Shown in pieces: positions 7,792-16,145 of a stretch of 64,000 bases of DNA. The position numbers and the translations under genes are program-made. Location: assembly GCA_902493895.1 (NCBI GenBank), contig CABUQW010000004.1:1-64000 (forward strand), in the 5' to 3' direction. The notes under the pieces are model-generated. The model was not told the DNA's origin. It saw nothing but the letters and a program-made list of their open reading frames with translations, and searched no databases. Source of the stretch: an uncultured Collinsella sp. Its GTDB lineage: Bacteria; Actinomycetota; Coriobacteriia; Coriobacteriales; Coriobacteriaceae. Every line of letters starts with the position of its first letter. Positions within the stretch are counted from its first letter, which is position 1.

Positions 7792-9456
7792 CTACTCTTT
7801 ATGGCTGCCACCTCCCCGCTTGACCAGGAGCGCGACCACGATGAGCGCGGCTCCGGCGACCGCTGCGGCGGCCGCGGCGTACATTGCCATATCGCCAGTC
7901 GAGGGCATAAAGCCTCCGGTGGTAATGCTAGGGGGTGTGCCGGTGGGCGTGTTGATGAGCGACGCCTCCAGGCTGCCCGTCGACCCGTCCGCGCTGTCGG
8001 CGCGCAGGGGCGACTCGGCCGTGATGGTGAGCTTGGGCTTGGCGGCGGCCACCTGGTCAACGTCCAGGCCCTCGACCTTGACTGTCACGGATCGCGTGCC
8101 CTCGAAGGCGGTGTAGCCCTTGGGCGCCTTGAGCTCGCGGACCTCCAGCTTGCCCGAGTCCACGCCCGAGACGGTCACGCGGCCGTCCTCGCCCGTGGTG
8201 ACGGTGGCCTTGCCCTCCGCATCCCACGTGCCGTCGGCCGCCAGCGTGCGACCGCGGTCGTCGGCGATGCTCAGGACCGCCCCGGCAAGCGGCTTGTCAC
8301 CGTCGCTGCCGCGCTTGGTGAGCGCGAGATCCCAGGTGTAGGCGCACGCATCGTCGCTCGGCGTGCGGGTGAAGCCGGCGTCGCCGGACTGGTCGGCAAA
8401 GGGAGAGCGCGGGTAGCGCAGGTAGGCCTCGTTGGGGTTGCCCTTCGCGATGCCGTGGTTGCACGCGCTGTTGAGCGGCGCATTGTACACGGCGACCACG
8501 CGGGCGCCCGCGGTGAAGGCGTCGGCCCCGCCGAGCGCGGCGATAAGGTCGCCGGTGCGCACGGTGAAGGTGTTGCCGTCGACCGAGACCTTGCACTGGG
8601 CCGTGATGTCGGTCCAGCCCTTCGCGGGCTCGGTGCCGGCGCGTCCGTCCTTGCCGGCCGAAACGGCGTCGAAGCCGCCGTCCGCGCCCGTCGCCACGTA
8701 CACACGCATGCTCGCGGCGACCTTGGAGGGGTCGAGCCCCGCGCTCATGGTGTCGACGAACCGCACCGTATAGGTGTCGTAGGCCGTGAGGCCGGCCGGG
8801 ACCGTGGCAGAGAGGCGCCAGTACAGGTCGTCGGCGACCGTGGCGTCGGCGGCCTTCTGCCAGGCGGCGGTGCCGTCCTCCAGCACGTGCTTGGACACCT
8901 TGGGGGTCGCCGCCTTGGGCTTGACGGTGACGGCGCTGCCGCCCACCAGGGCCATAATCGGCGCGGTGCCGGCCTCGCCCTGGGCGATGGCGTCGTCGTC
9001 GGCGACGATGAGCCAGTAGCCGCAGGGCAGCTCGGCCGCCGTGCCCGCGTTAAGGGCCACGGGCACGGCGCCAGAGCTCTGGAGGGAACGAGCGAGCTGT
9101 GCTCTCAGCACGCTCGTAAGGTGAGAATCGGTGTTGAGCCACTCGGCAGCTTCCCGCGCGGTGGTCTGGGATTTAGGCATGCCGGCGCTGTGCAGCACAG
9201 GCAGCGCGGCGTCGCGCACGGCGTCGCTTGCCCAGGCGAGGTCGGTGGCGATCTTGGCGTCGCTGTCGCCGTCGACGACGTTGGCGCTAAAGATCTGGTA
9301 GGCGTCGTAGCTGCGCGCCACGGTGCCGCTCACCGTGATGGAACCGATCGAGGTCGGCGCAGCCTGCGCGGAAGCGGGGAACACAACCGCGCAGGTGCCG
9401 ATCAGGAGGGCAAGCAGCGCAAACAAGATCGGGAAGGAGCAAACTTTCTTATTCAC
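7792..9456 (-). CDS. Minor/basal pilin, MPSTG-anchored
   Basis: This 554-aa secreted protein has a signal peptide ending near PASAQA, pilin-type repeated domains and a lysine-rich pilin motif (VTVKPKAATPKVSKHV). A Cna-B/SpaA domain has the E-box VRELKAPKGY. A non-canonical sorting motif MPSTG (about 517) precedes a membrane helix and KRGGGSHKE. The start is a GTG with GGGAGGT 7 bases before it. It overlaps the end of the tip gene by 8 bases, so it is coupled. Its layout parallels the backbone pilin, so it is probably the minor or base subunit. Confidence 0.88.
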   Translation of the reverse strand: MNKKVCSFPILFALLALLIGTCAVVFPASAQAAPTSIGSITVSGTVARSYDAYQIFSANVVDGDSDAKIATDLAWASDAVRDAALPVLHSAGMPKSQTTAREAAEWLNTDSHLTSVLRAQLARSLQSSGAVPVALNAGTAAELPCGYWLIVADDDAIAQGEAGTAPIMALVGGSAVTVKPKAATPKVSKHVLEDGTAAWQKAADATVADDLYWRLSATVPAGLTAYDTYTVRFVDTMSAGLDPSKVAASMRVYVATGADGGFDAVSAGKDGRAGTEPAKGWTDITAQCKVSVDGNTFTVRTGDLIAALGGADAFTAGARVVAVYNAPLNSACNHGIAKGNPNEAYLRYPRSPFADQSGDAGFTRTPSDDACAYTWDLALTKRGSDGDKPLAGAVLSIADDRGRTLAADGTWDAEGKATVTTGEDGRVTVSGVDSGKLEVRELKAPKGYTAFEGTRSVTVKVEGLDVDQVAAAKPKLTITAESPLRADSADGSTGSLEASLINTPTGTPPSITTGGFMPSTGDMAMYAAAAAAVAGAALIVVALLVKRGGGSHKE

Positions 9457-12400
9457 GACGCTTACCTCCCTTCGCATTCGCCTTGCGACGAATGTGCATC
9501 CAGGCCGCAGCAGCGCAAAGCACCGCCGCGCCGGCAAGGTACGTCAGAGTGACGCCCGACATACCAGAAAGAGGCAAAGAGGTGGAGTAGGTATTGGTGA
9601 AGGTGGGGGTGGAGGTGTCGGTGAGGTCGTGGGGCGTGTCGGTGGTCACTGGCTTGCCATCACGATCCTGAATCTGCTTGTAGGTCACATCACAATTGAT
9701 CTTTCCTTCTTTTGTGCAATCCGTTGCCACAACCGTGAACTTATAGACCGACTGATCAAACTTGCAATGCGGATAGGTCGAGTGATCGTTCTTCTCGCGC
9801 ACATAGTACGTGAAGGTCTTGGAACCATTTTTAAGGTCCGTGAGCTCATAGTTCTTCGGCTTGAAATTGACCGTGCTCGTCGCATTACCGTTTTTGTCAG
9901 TTTTGGCATTCGCAGGATCAGGATTAATTGTTACCGTTTCCGAATTGGTGAAGTTCGGGTCGTTCTCGTTCGCGAGTTCGAATTTGAACGCCTTCATCTC
10001 GCCGCCATCAACCTTCTTGGTCACCTGAGGCGTCCAAGAGCCCGAGGCCTGCCTATTCGAAAACGCAGGGTTGGAGTCTTTGCCGATTGTTACGGTCGAA
10101 ACGACGTCGCCATGCGAATCCTCAGCCCAGCTCCACTCATAGAAGTCATCGTCACAGGGAGCGAAGTCCGCCGCGTCCTCCTTTTTTACGGATACTGTGG
10201 AAGCACCCCCATCAACTGCATAACGATTAATATGGATTCCCAAGAGGTCGGTCCATTTAACTGGGGTCGTACCAACCTTTATATGTATTTTGTAAATAGA
10301 CTTATCAAACTTTGTTCCTTTTTCGTTGACAGGAACGTTAACAGGGTCAGGGGGAACTTCAACAAGGTAGAGGTCGTAATCGCCCGACTGGTAGTTCGCG
10401 CCCGTGTCAATGAGAATATCTCCGTTTGCATCGACGTTGACCGCGGGCATAGCCTTGCATCCGTTTTCGTTAAGCGTGCCGTTCTCATTCCAGTATGGTG
10501 CCTTGGTTGGATCGGCAGGTGCGCCCAACAGCTTAAACTGATAGTTGTGACCCGAAAGACCTTGCTCTTTGCCGTCCTTCATAAGGACTTTATTTGCCTT
10601 GACTTTGATTGCAGGATACACGTCCAGGGAAGTAACCTCACCGACGATGAGATCGCCGTTGGTCATGATGCCGCCACCGTGGGTGTAGGAGTAGTTGCCA
10701 CTGATGATGGTCGTAGCCTCTGCCTGCGCCTTTTTTTCGGCCTCTCCATTCGGATGGGCCTCCAAACCGAACATCCACTTAGCCTCGGCACCGCCATTGG
10801 CATCGATGGTTATCTTCTTACCATCGCGAGTGCCCTGCCAGCCAGCCGATTCGCCGCCCAGCATCTTGCCAAGAACGACAGCGATTGTCTTATCCGCGCC
10901 ATTCTTATTACGGACCAAGAAGAAATCCTTATGGCCGGATGTTTGGAAGGTAGAAGTAACGTAATTATCTTCATCGTGGTCTTCTTTTTTGCCGTCGCCG
11001 CCAGCGGAATAATGATACGTTGGTACCTTATTGCCATTTTGATCAACGGTTGTCAGCTTATTGCCATCTTGATCAACGTTATCTGCGTTGTCATAGATAG
11101 CAGCGCCACTTGAGTGCGAAACGATTGTCTCGCCCGTAGGACAAGCACCGACGCCACCGCCCCAGCCACCGGCGCGATTTTTAGTGATCAGCGTCTTGAA
11201 AATATTGAGCCTGCCGCCCTTCTGGATAAAGACACCGCCACCGCCCCAGTCGCCGCCACGTTTTTCACCCGTCATCGTCTTGTTGTTGGTGATGTAAACC
11301 CTGTTTGATGCATTTTCCGCATTAATATCGCCGGTATTAATATAGCCGGTAGTATCGCCAGAAATACGGAGGCCACCGCCCTCGGCATTATCGGACATAT
11401 TGCCCGCAATAAAACCGCTGGACATGGTAAATCTAACTCCCTGCCCGGGGAGGCCAGCGTAGATTCCACCGCCGGCCTCATGGGAGTAATTGGCAGTAAC
11501 GGAGCCACCCGTCATGGACAGCGTTCCACCGTGCGATGCAATTCCGCCGCCACCGAGGAGACCTTTGTTGTAAAGCTCGTTATTAGCGAGGCGGGCTTCA
11601 GCTCGGTTGTTAGTTATATTGGCAGAATCACTGATGGTTACGATTGCACTCTGGGTATAAACACCGCCACCGTAGCCGCCGGCGTTGACGTTATAACCAT
11701 CGGTGATATCGTTGCCATATGTTGCATTACCCGAGATGACACCGCCGGAGAGGTTCAGCGCCGCTCTATTGTTAGCAAAGATGCCACCGCCAGAAGCTGC
11801 CTTGTTTCCCGCGACCACGCCGCCTGTCATTTCGAGGCTGGCATTCGCGCCCGTTATGCACAGACCACCGCCCCAGCCACCGCCGTTGCCGTTGGTGACG
11901 TAACCGCCAGAAATATAAACAGCGCCCTGAGAGAAAATAACGTGGCCGTCGTTGCCCAGGGCACGAGGCGTTGTGATCATGCCACCCTGAAGGTTGAGCG
12001 TGCCCCCATCCTCAACGGAAATGACTTGATTTACATAGCCCTTTTTGCATGCAACGATAGCGCCGAAATTGGCAACAGTGTGCTGGTAGGTCGTTTCCCT
12101 AGTACCAAAACCGTTAGGCGTGCTTTCAGTTACGTAGTATGTAAGTGATTGTGGAACACTTTCATCAATGAACTGCATCTCTGCTGGCTGACCAGGTTCA
12201 CCACTGGTAGCTTCAGTCTTCGAGTCATTCGCCTCACCTTTGACAGTTAGCGTATAGCCCTTTGAAATTGTGATAAATGCACGAACAGGCTCTTTGGTTT
12301 CCTGCATAGGGTTACCGTTGCTGTAATAAAGCTTGTGATTCGCAAGGTCGATCGTAGTGTCGTGATTGATTAAGATCGGATCGCTCGAACTAATATCAGC

Positions 12401-12934
12401 AGTCAGACGCAGCTTTGCGGGCTTTTTCGCCGCGGGAAGGTCAAGGTACGTAGACAGGTCTTTATCTCCCTCCAGCAGCGCGAACCCATCCTTATCTGTT
12501 TTAAGTCCCGGAACCTCACCTTCATTTGCAACAGTAGCGACCTTATCGACAGACTGTCCATCATCCGCGGGCTGCGCAGCGCTCCCGGCTCCCGCGCCAT
12601 CGGCAGCCGGATCCGCCGCAGCAGCGTCTTCTCCCTCGCCACCCTCAGCGTCGTCACTTTTCCGGTTTTCGGCGTCTTTGCCCGTGGAATTGCCTGCACC
12701 GGCCTCCTCGCCCAAAACGTTCTCGTCTGCACCGGCGTCCTCGCCCAAAGCGCTCGCGTCTGCAACGGTCGCCTCGGCAGAATCTGTCTGGGCATCGTTG
12801 GCAATGGCCTGCGAGATCGGAGGCATGACGAGCGACAGTACCAGGCTCAACACGGAGGCTCCGCACAAAACGCCTGCCAGTACGCGGCGCGTCGCTTTTT
12901 TACTCTGCTTAGTTTTTTCTGAATTCGCTTTCAT
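9449..12934 (-). CDS. Large pilus-tip/adhesin with beta-helix and Spy0128-like domains
   Basis: This 1161-aa surface protein is the first gene of the pilin operon. It has a signal peptide (residues 1-45) and an Ala/Glu/Asp-rich linker with short repeats of the type ALGEDAGADENVLGEEAGAG (about 58-130). A glycine-rich parallel-beta-helix-like region follows, with many GGGI/GGGV turns and TGG.V motifs (about 300-640). Pilin isopeptide-linkage (Spy0128/FctA-like) modules follow (about 800-1110, e.g. KAFKFELANENDP and TFTYYVREKNDHS). The sorting signal is LPLSG at about 1120. GGGGAGGAG precedes the ATG. By position and size it is the likely tip adhesin; its ligand is unknown. Confidence 0.88.
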   Translation of the reverse strand: MKANSEKTKQSKKATRRVLAGVLCGASVLSLVLSLVMPPISQAIANDAQTDSAEATVADASALGEDAGADENVLGEEAGAGNSTGKDAENRKSDDAEGGEGEDAAAADPAADGAGAGSAAQPADDGQSVDKVATVANEGEVPGLKTDKDGFALLEGDKDLSTYLDLPAAKKPAKLRLTADISSSDPILINHDTTIDLANHKLYYSNGNPMQETKEPVRAFITISKGYTLTVKGEANDSKTEATSGEPGQPAEMQFIDESVPQSLTYYVTESTPNGFGTRETTYQHTVANFGAIVACKKGYVNQVISVEDGGTLNLQGGMITTPRALGNDGHVIFSQGAVYISGGYVTNGNGGGWGGGLCITGANASLEMTGGVVAGNKAASGGGIFANNRAALNLSGGVISGNATYGNDITDGYNVNAGGYGGGVYTQSAIVTISDSANITNNRAEARLANNELYNKGLLGGGGIASHGGTLSMTGGSVTANYSHEAGGGIYAGLPGQGVRFTMSSGFIAGNMSDNAEGGGLRISGDTTGYINTGDINAENASNRVYITNNKTMTGEKRGGDWGGGGVFIQKGGRLNIFKTLITKNRAGGWGGGVGACPTGETIVSHSSGAAIYDNADNVDQDGNKLTTVDQNGNKVPTYHYSAGGDGKKEDHDEDNYVTSTFQTSGHKDFFLVRNKNGADKTIAVVLGKMLGGESAGWQGTRDGKKITIDANGGAEAKWMFGLEAHPNGEAEKKAQAEATTIISGNYSYTHGGGIMTNGDLIVGEVTSLDVYPAIKVKANKVLMKDGKEQGLSGHNYQFKLLGAPADPTKAPYWNENGTLNENGCKAMPAVNVDANGDILIDTGANYQSGDYDLYLVEVPPDPVNVPVNEKGTKFDKSIYKIHIKVGTTPVKWTDLLGIHINRYAVDGGASTVSVKKEDAADFAPCDDDFYEWSWAEDSHGDVVSTVTIGKDSNPAFSNRQASGSWTPQVTKKVDGGEMKAFKFELANENDPNFTNSETVTINPDPANAKTDKNGNATSTVNFKPKNYELTDLKNGSKTFTYYVREKNDHSTYPHCKFDQSVYKFTVVATDCTKEGKINCDVTYKQIQDRDGKPVTTDTPHDLTDTSTPTFTNTYSTSLPLSGMSGVTLTYLAGAAVLCAAAAWMHIRRKANAKGGKRRE

Positions 12935-13438
12935 CGATGTCTCCTCCCCAAGAGACCGCGATCTTGCTCTTTCACTATCAAACGTATCTGCGCAACCTGT
13001 GATTGTGCACGCTTAGTAATACTATTGTAACTATTGTTTAAACATCCGAGCAACAAAACCGACATTTTTGTAGCCAGTTCTCAATTCTCTTGACATTTAC
13101 TCAGATTTGCCTTCGTTTATTCGCTCTGAAATATCTGTTTCTACTGGTAATTAAGTTAGTTATCAGTTTTTTAATAGCATTTTATTTATTTGCACAACAT
13201 TTTGCTCAAGAGCATGCATCCTGCGAACGGTCGAAAATCGACCGTGAACGGTAGGTCATTAACCGGGAGGAATAGACTACCAAATTGATGGGAATATCTT
13301 TATTTCATCGGTAGTTAGAAGCGTAATGTTCAGACAACCATATCTGAATTTTCGCGCAGATTTTAGGCATCAATTCGCCCAAATCGCCTGAGGACACCGC
13401 AAGGCGTCTGTTCCCTTTGCGGTGACTCTCCCCCGGCG
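12935..13438. other. AT-rich intergenic region upstream of the pilus operon
   Basis: There are about 500 bases without a gene, visibly AT-richer than the surroundings. A possible minus-strand promoter is TTGCTC-18-TACAAT about 100 bases before the tip gene. At 13227-13245 there is a perfect 7-bp hairpin, ACGGTCG-aaaat-CGACCGT. At 13394-13424 a stem CACCGCAA/TTTGCGGTG follows the HAD gene without a clear T-run. No regulator gene was found here. Confidence 0.4.
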
Positions 13439-14260
13439 CTACAGCAGATGTTCCTCGATAAAGATCGCGATGCCGTCTTTGTCGTTGCTCGCGGTCACAA
13501 AGTCGGCGGCGGCACGGGTGGCGTCGCTGCCGTTTGCCATGGCCACGCCCACGCCGGCGTCGGCCACCATGCAGGTGTCGTTGTCCGCATCGCCAAACAC
13601 GCAGATGTTCTGGAGCTCCATGTCGTTGAGCTCCGCCACGCGCACAAGGCCGCGCGTCTTGGACACGCGCGGATCCATGAACTCGTAGAGCCGCTGCGTG
13701 GTTTGCAGAGCCGCCGCCTTAACAGTGTCATCGGCAAACGTCGACGCCCGCTCAATCACCCGCGGCATTACCTCGGGCGCCATGGTAAACATCACCTTGG
13801 GCTGCGGCTCGCGCAAGAACTCGGCAAAATCGACCACCTGGTAGGGCACGCCGTCGACGCGCGACAGGTGCTCGACGCACGCGTTGCTCTCGGGCACGTA
13901 GAACACGCCGTCTCGGGGGCAGACGGGCGTTGCCGGAAGGTCCGCCATGTGCTCGCAGATGCGCGCGATGGTCTCGCCCGGCAGCGGATAGCTCAGCTCG
14001 TTGATGTCGTGCGCGCGATCGATGACCTCGGCGCCACCGCAGCCCACGAGCACGTCCACCAGACCTTCGATGCCCCAGAGCTCGTACATGGCCTCGGTCG
14101 CGTGGGCGTCGCGCCCGGTGCACAGGCCAAAGAGCACGCCGCGCTCGCGCAGGGCGCGGATCGCCGCCACGGTGCGCGGAGACACCGTGTGCTGGCTCGT
14201 GAGCAGTGTGCCGTCGATATCGCAGAACACGGCTTTGATATGGCTGAAGGTGGTGTCCAT
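13439..14260 (-). CDS. HAD-superfamily Cof-type phosphatase
   Basis: This 273-aa sugar-phosphate/FMN-type phosphatase of HAD subfamily IIB has motif I (FCDIDGTLLT), motif II (CTGRD), and motif III/IV in the VFGDADNDTCMV and GVAMANGSD segments. The ATG at 14260 follows AAAGG and the family start region; a longer ORF upstream has no site. It stands alone between the pilus locus and the MFS gene. The substrate cannot be read from the sequence. Confidence 0.9.
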   Translation of the reverse strand: MDTTFSHIKAVFCDIDGTLLTSQHTVSPRTVAAIRALRERGVLFGLCTGRDAHATEAMYELWGIEGLVDVLVGCGGAEVIDRAHDINELSYPLPGETIARICEHMADLPATPVCPRDGVFYVPESNACVEHLSRVDGVPYQVVDFAEFLREPQPKVMFTMAPEVMPRVIERASTFADDTVKAAALQTTQRLYEFMDPRVSKTRGLVRVAELNDMELQNICVFGDADNDTCMVADAGVGVAMANGSDATRAAADFVTASNDKDGIAIFIEEHLL

Positions 14261-14349
14261 GGGGGCCTTTCTGGGTTGTGCGGCGGTGTGGGGTGTATTC
14301 GTGAACGGCGTACATGGTATACCAAGGCACGGGCCGTTGGGGCCCGATC

Positions 14350-14382
14350 GCCACAAAGGTGCCTGCCCCCCTTTGTGGTGGC
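14350..14382. repeat. Palindromic repeat family B, copy 2 (33 bp)
   Basis: The form is GCCACAAAGGTGCC...CCTTTGTGGTGGC. It lies 35 bases from family A copy 2, downstream of the MFS gene. Confidence 0.85.
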
Positions 14383-14417
14383 CGAACCCGCAGGGTGACC
14401 TGGCCCGGGGCGCAAAG

Positions 14418-14474
14418 CATCACAACATTCGACGTTTTTCGGCAAAATCGCAAATTTCGCTGAATGTTGTGATG
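14418..14474. repeat. Palindromic repeat family A, copy 2 (57 bp)
   Basis: CATCACAACATTC arms at both ends, same 57-bp length as the other copies. It begins 5 bases after the MFS stop codon. Confidence 0.9.
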
Positions 14475-14478
14475 GTTT

Positions 14479-15759
14479 TTACTGCCTTGCGGCACGATCA
14501 AAATACCGGCGTCCAAACAGCAGCAACGCCGCGGGAACTGCCGTCACGACCATACCCGCCCCTACGAGCGTCTGCTGCACGCCAAATGTCGCCGCCAGCC
14601 ACGGGGCAATCGCCAGCGGGGCTACGCCGGCAAACATGTTGCCAAAACCCATGACCGAGTTGACGCGACCGAGCTGCTCGAGCGGGGCCGTCGTTTGCAC
14701 GATCGTGTTGTGGAGCGGGTTGACGATGCCCCAAGCTATGCCCAGTGCAATCTGGCCGACGAGGGCTACACCCACGTACGGTGTCCCCACATAGAGCAAA
14801 CTTCCCAGGCCCACGGACATGAGCGCCACGAGCAGGGTTTTAAGGTTGACCAGGTGCGGCGGCAAGCGGAGCGCGAGGACGGCGCCCAGCACCGCGCCGA
14901 CACCGCTGGCCGACGAGAGCCAGCCCATCCATTCGACACCGACGTGCAGGACATCACGGTAGAAGAACGACTCCAGCGGGTCGAAGGCACCGTAGCCAAA
15001 GTTCGAAAGGAAAATAATGCAGAAAAGTAGCGCGAGGACGCTATTGGTAAAGACCGTCTTGATGCTGGTCGCGAAGGTGGCGCGGGAAGATGTGTTGGGG
15101 TCGGGGCTTTGTCCCGCACGCTCCCCTTCCTCTGCCGAATCGGCATCCGTATGCCCGGCGGCATGGCTGGTCTGCGGCCTAAAGTCCCAACCGGCAACGA
15201 GCGCCTGTACGGTAAAGAGCATCATGAGCAAAAACACCGCACGCGACGACGCAGCAGCTGCGACAAAGCCGCCCAGCGTGGGGCCAACGATGATACTCAC
15301 GTTTGAGAACATGGCGATGGCGGAGTTGATGTCTTTGAGCTCGACGGGGTCGTCGGTGAGATACGCCGGATAGGACGTGGCAATGGGCTGGGCAAATCCC
15401 ATCACAAAGCCCAGGAGTACCGCGCCGGCAAGGACTGTTTCGGTCGCGCTGCCAAAGGCGAGAATTGCCGCGCCGGTTGCCAACGTGCCGACGATACTCG
15501 CCCGGAAATGACGGCGCGGACCCCAGGCGTCGAGCGCAGCGCCACCCGCAAAGGATCCCAAGATCACGAATACGTTCATAAACAGAACGGCCAGCGATGT
15601 CGCCACAACCGAGGCATCGTCTGCATAGGTGAGCGTTCCGATGACGCCGATAAAGTAGCTGGTCTGAAAACCGGTGTAGATGAGAAAGCGCATCGCCACC
15701 AGGCGCTTGGCCTGCACGGACAACGATGATTGAGGCTTTGAGAAAAGAGGGGCGAGCAT
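14479..15759 (-). CDS. MFS transporter (MFS_3/EntS-like)
   Basis: This 426-aa multi-pass membrane protein of the major facilitator superfamily has two six-helix halves joined by a charged cytoplasmic loop (around residue 200-225). The first-half GAALDAWGPRRHFRAS is the MFS motif-A equivalent. It most resembles drug or siderophore exporters of the MFS_3 type. The start MLAPLFSK is supported by AAGGAG 5 bases upstream; an upstream ATG is less likely. The substrate is unknown. Confidence 0.85.
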   Translation of the reverse strand: MLAPLFSKPQSSLSVQAKRLVAMRFLIYTGFQTSYFIGVIGTLTYADDASVVATSLAVLFMNVFVILGSFAGGAALDAWGPRRHFRASIVGTLATGAAILAFGSATETVLAGAVLLGFVMGFAQPIATSYPAYLTDDPVELKDINSAIAMFSNVSIIVGPTLGGFVAAAASSRAVFLLMMLFTVQALVAGWDFRPQTSHAAGHTDADSAEEGERAGQSPDPNTSSRATFATSIKTVFTNSVLALLFCIIFLSNFGYGAFDPLESFFYRDVLHVGVEWMGWLSSASGVGAVLGAVLALRLPPHLVNLKTLLVALMSVGLGSLLYVGTPYVGVALVGQIALGIAWGIVNPLHNTIVQTTAPLEQLGRVNSVMGFGNMFAGVAPLAIAPWLAATFGVQQTLVGAGMVVTAVPAALLLFGRRYFDRAARQ

Positions 15760-15787
15760 AGAGACTCCTTGTTTCATACGAATGCGG

Positions 15788-15808
15788 ACGGTGGGCATTC
15801 GCCACCGT
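15788..15808. promoter_or_regulatory. Palindrome upstream of MFS gene
   Basis: A perfect 7-bp inverted repeat, ACGGTGG-gcattcg-CCACCGT, lies about 30 bases before the MFS start, beside a TTGACA on the minus strand. A possible operator or 5'-UTR hairpin. Confidence 0.4.
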
Positions 15809-15887
15809 CTGTCAAATCAATCTATCCGCATGAAACATTAAGGACGCATCAAGCCCCTTCTCTCCGTTTTTCGCCCGTCATGAGCTA

Positions 15888-15925
15888 CTTGGTAGATTGT
15901 AAGACATGTCCCACACATCTACCAA
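15888..15925. repeat. Inverted repeat between MFS and moaC regions
   Basis: The arms CTTGGTAGAT/ATCTACCAAAG are separated by 18 bases, directly beside family B copy 3. Hairpin of unknown role. Confidence 0.5.
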
Positions 15926-15933
15926 AGCAAAAA

Positions 15934-15966
15934 CCACCACAAAGGTGCCTGACCCCTTTGTGGTGG
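15934..15966. repeat. Palindromic repeat family B, copy 3 (33 bp)
   Basis: The clearest copy: CCACCACAAAGG-TGCCTGAC-CCCTTTGTGGTGG. Confidence 0.9.
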
Positions 15967-16039
15967 AAATGGCGTTTGCCCAGATAAAACCTGCCGAAAT
16001 AAACCTGTTCCTATTTGGCATGTTATGGCAACGCAGCGA

Positions 16040-16139
16040 GCCGGTTCCAAGTGCCCCAGGTCGCCCCGAAAGAGGAGCGACGCGTACTTTGGTACGCGAG
16101 CGACGGCTTGAGGGGCGAGATGGGGTGCTTGGGGCCGGC
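16040..16139 (+). repeat. 100-bp long imperfect hairpin (possible structured RNA)
   Basis: Two 28-base arms (from GCCGGTTCC to GTCGCCCC, and back to GGGGCCGGC) enclose an inner perfect hairpin GCGTAC-tttg-GTACGC (16082-16097). Of six non-complementary positions, four would be G-U wobbles if read as plus-strand RNA and C-A mismatches on the minus strand. This favours a plus-strand RNA. It lies 6 bases after the moaC-mobB stop. Confidence 0.5.
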
Positions 16140-16145
16140 GCAGCG

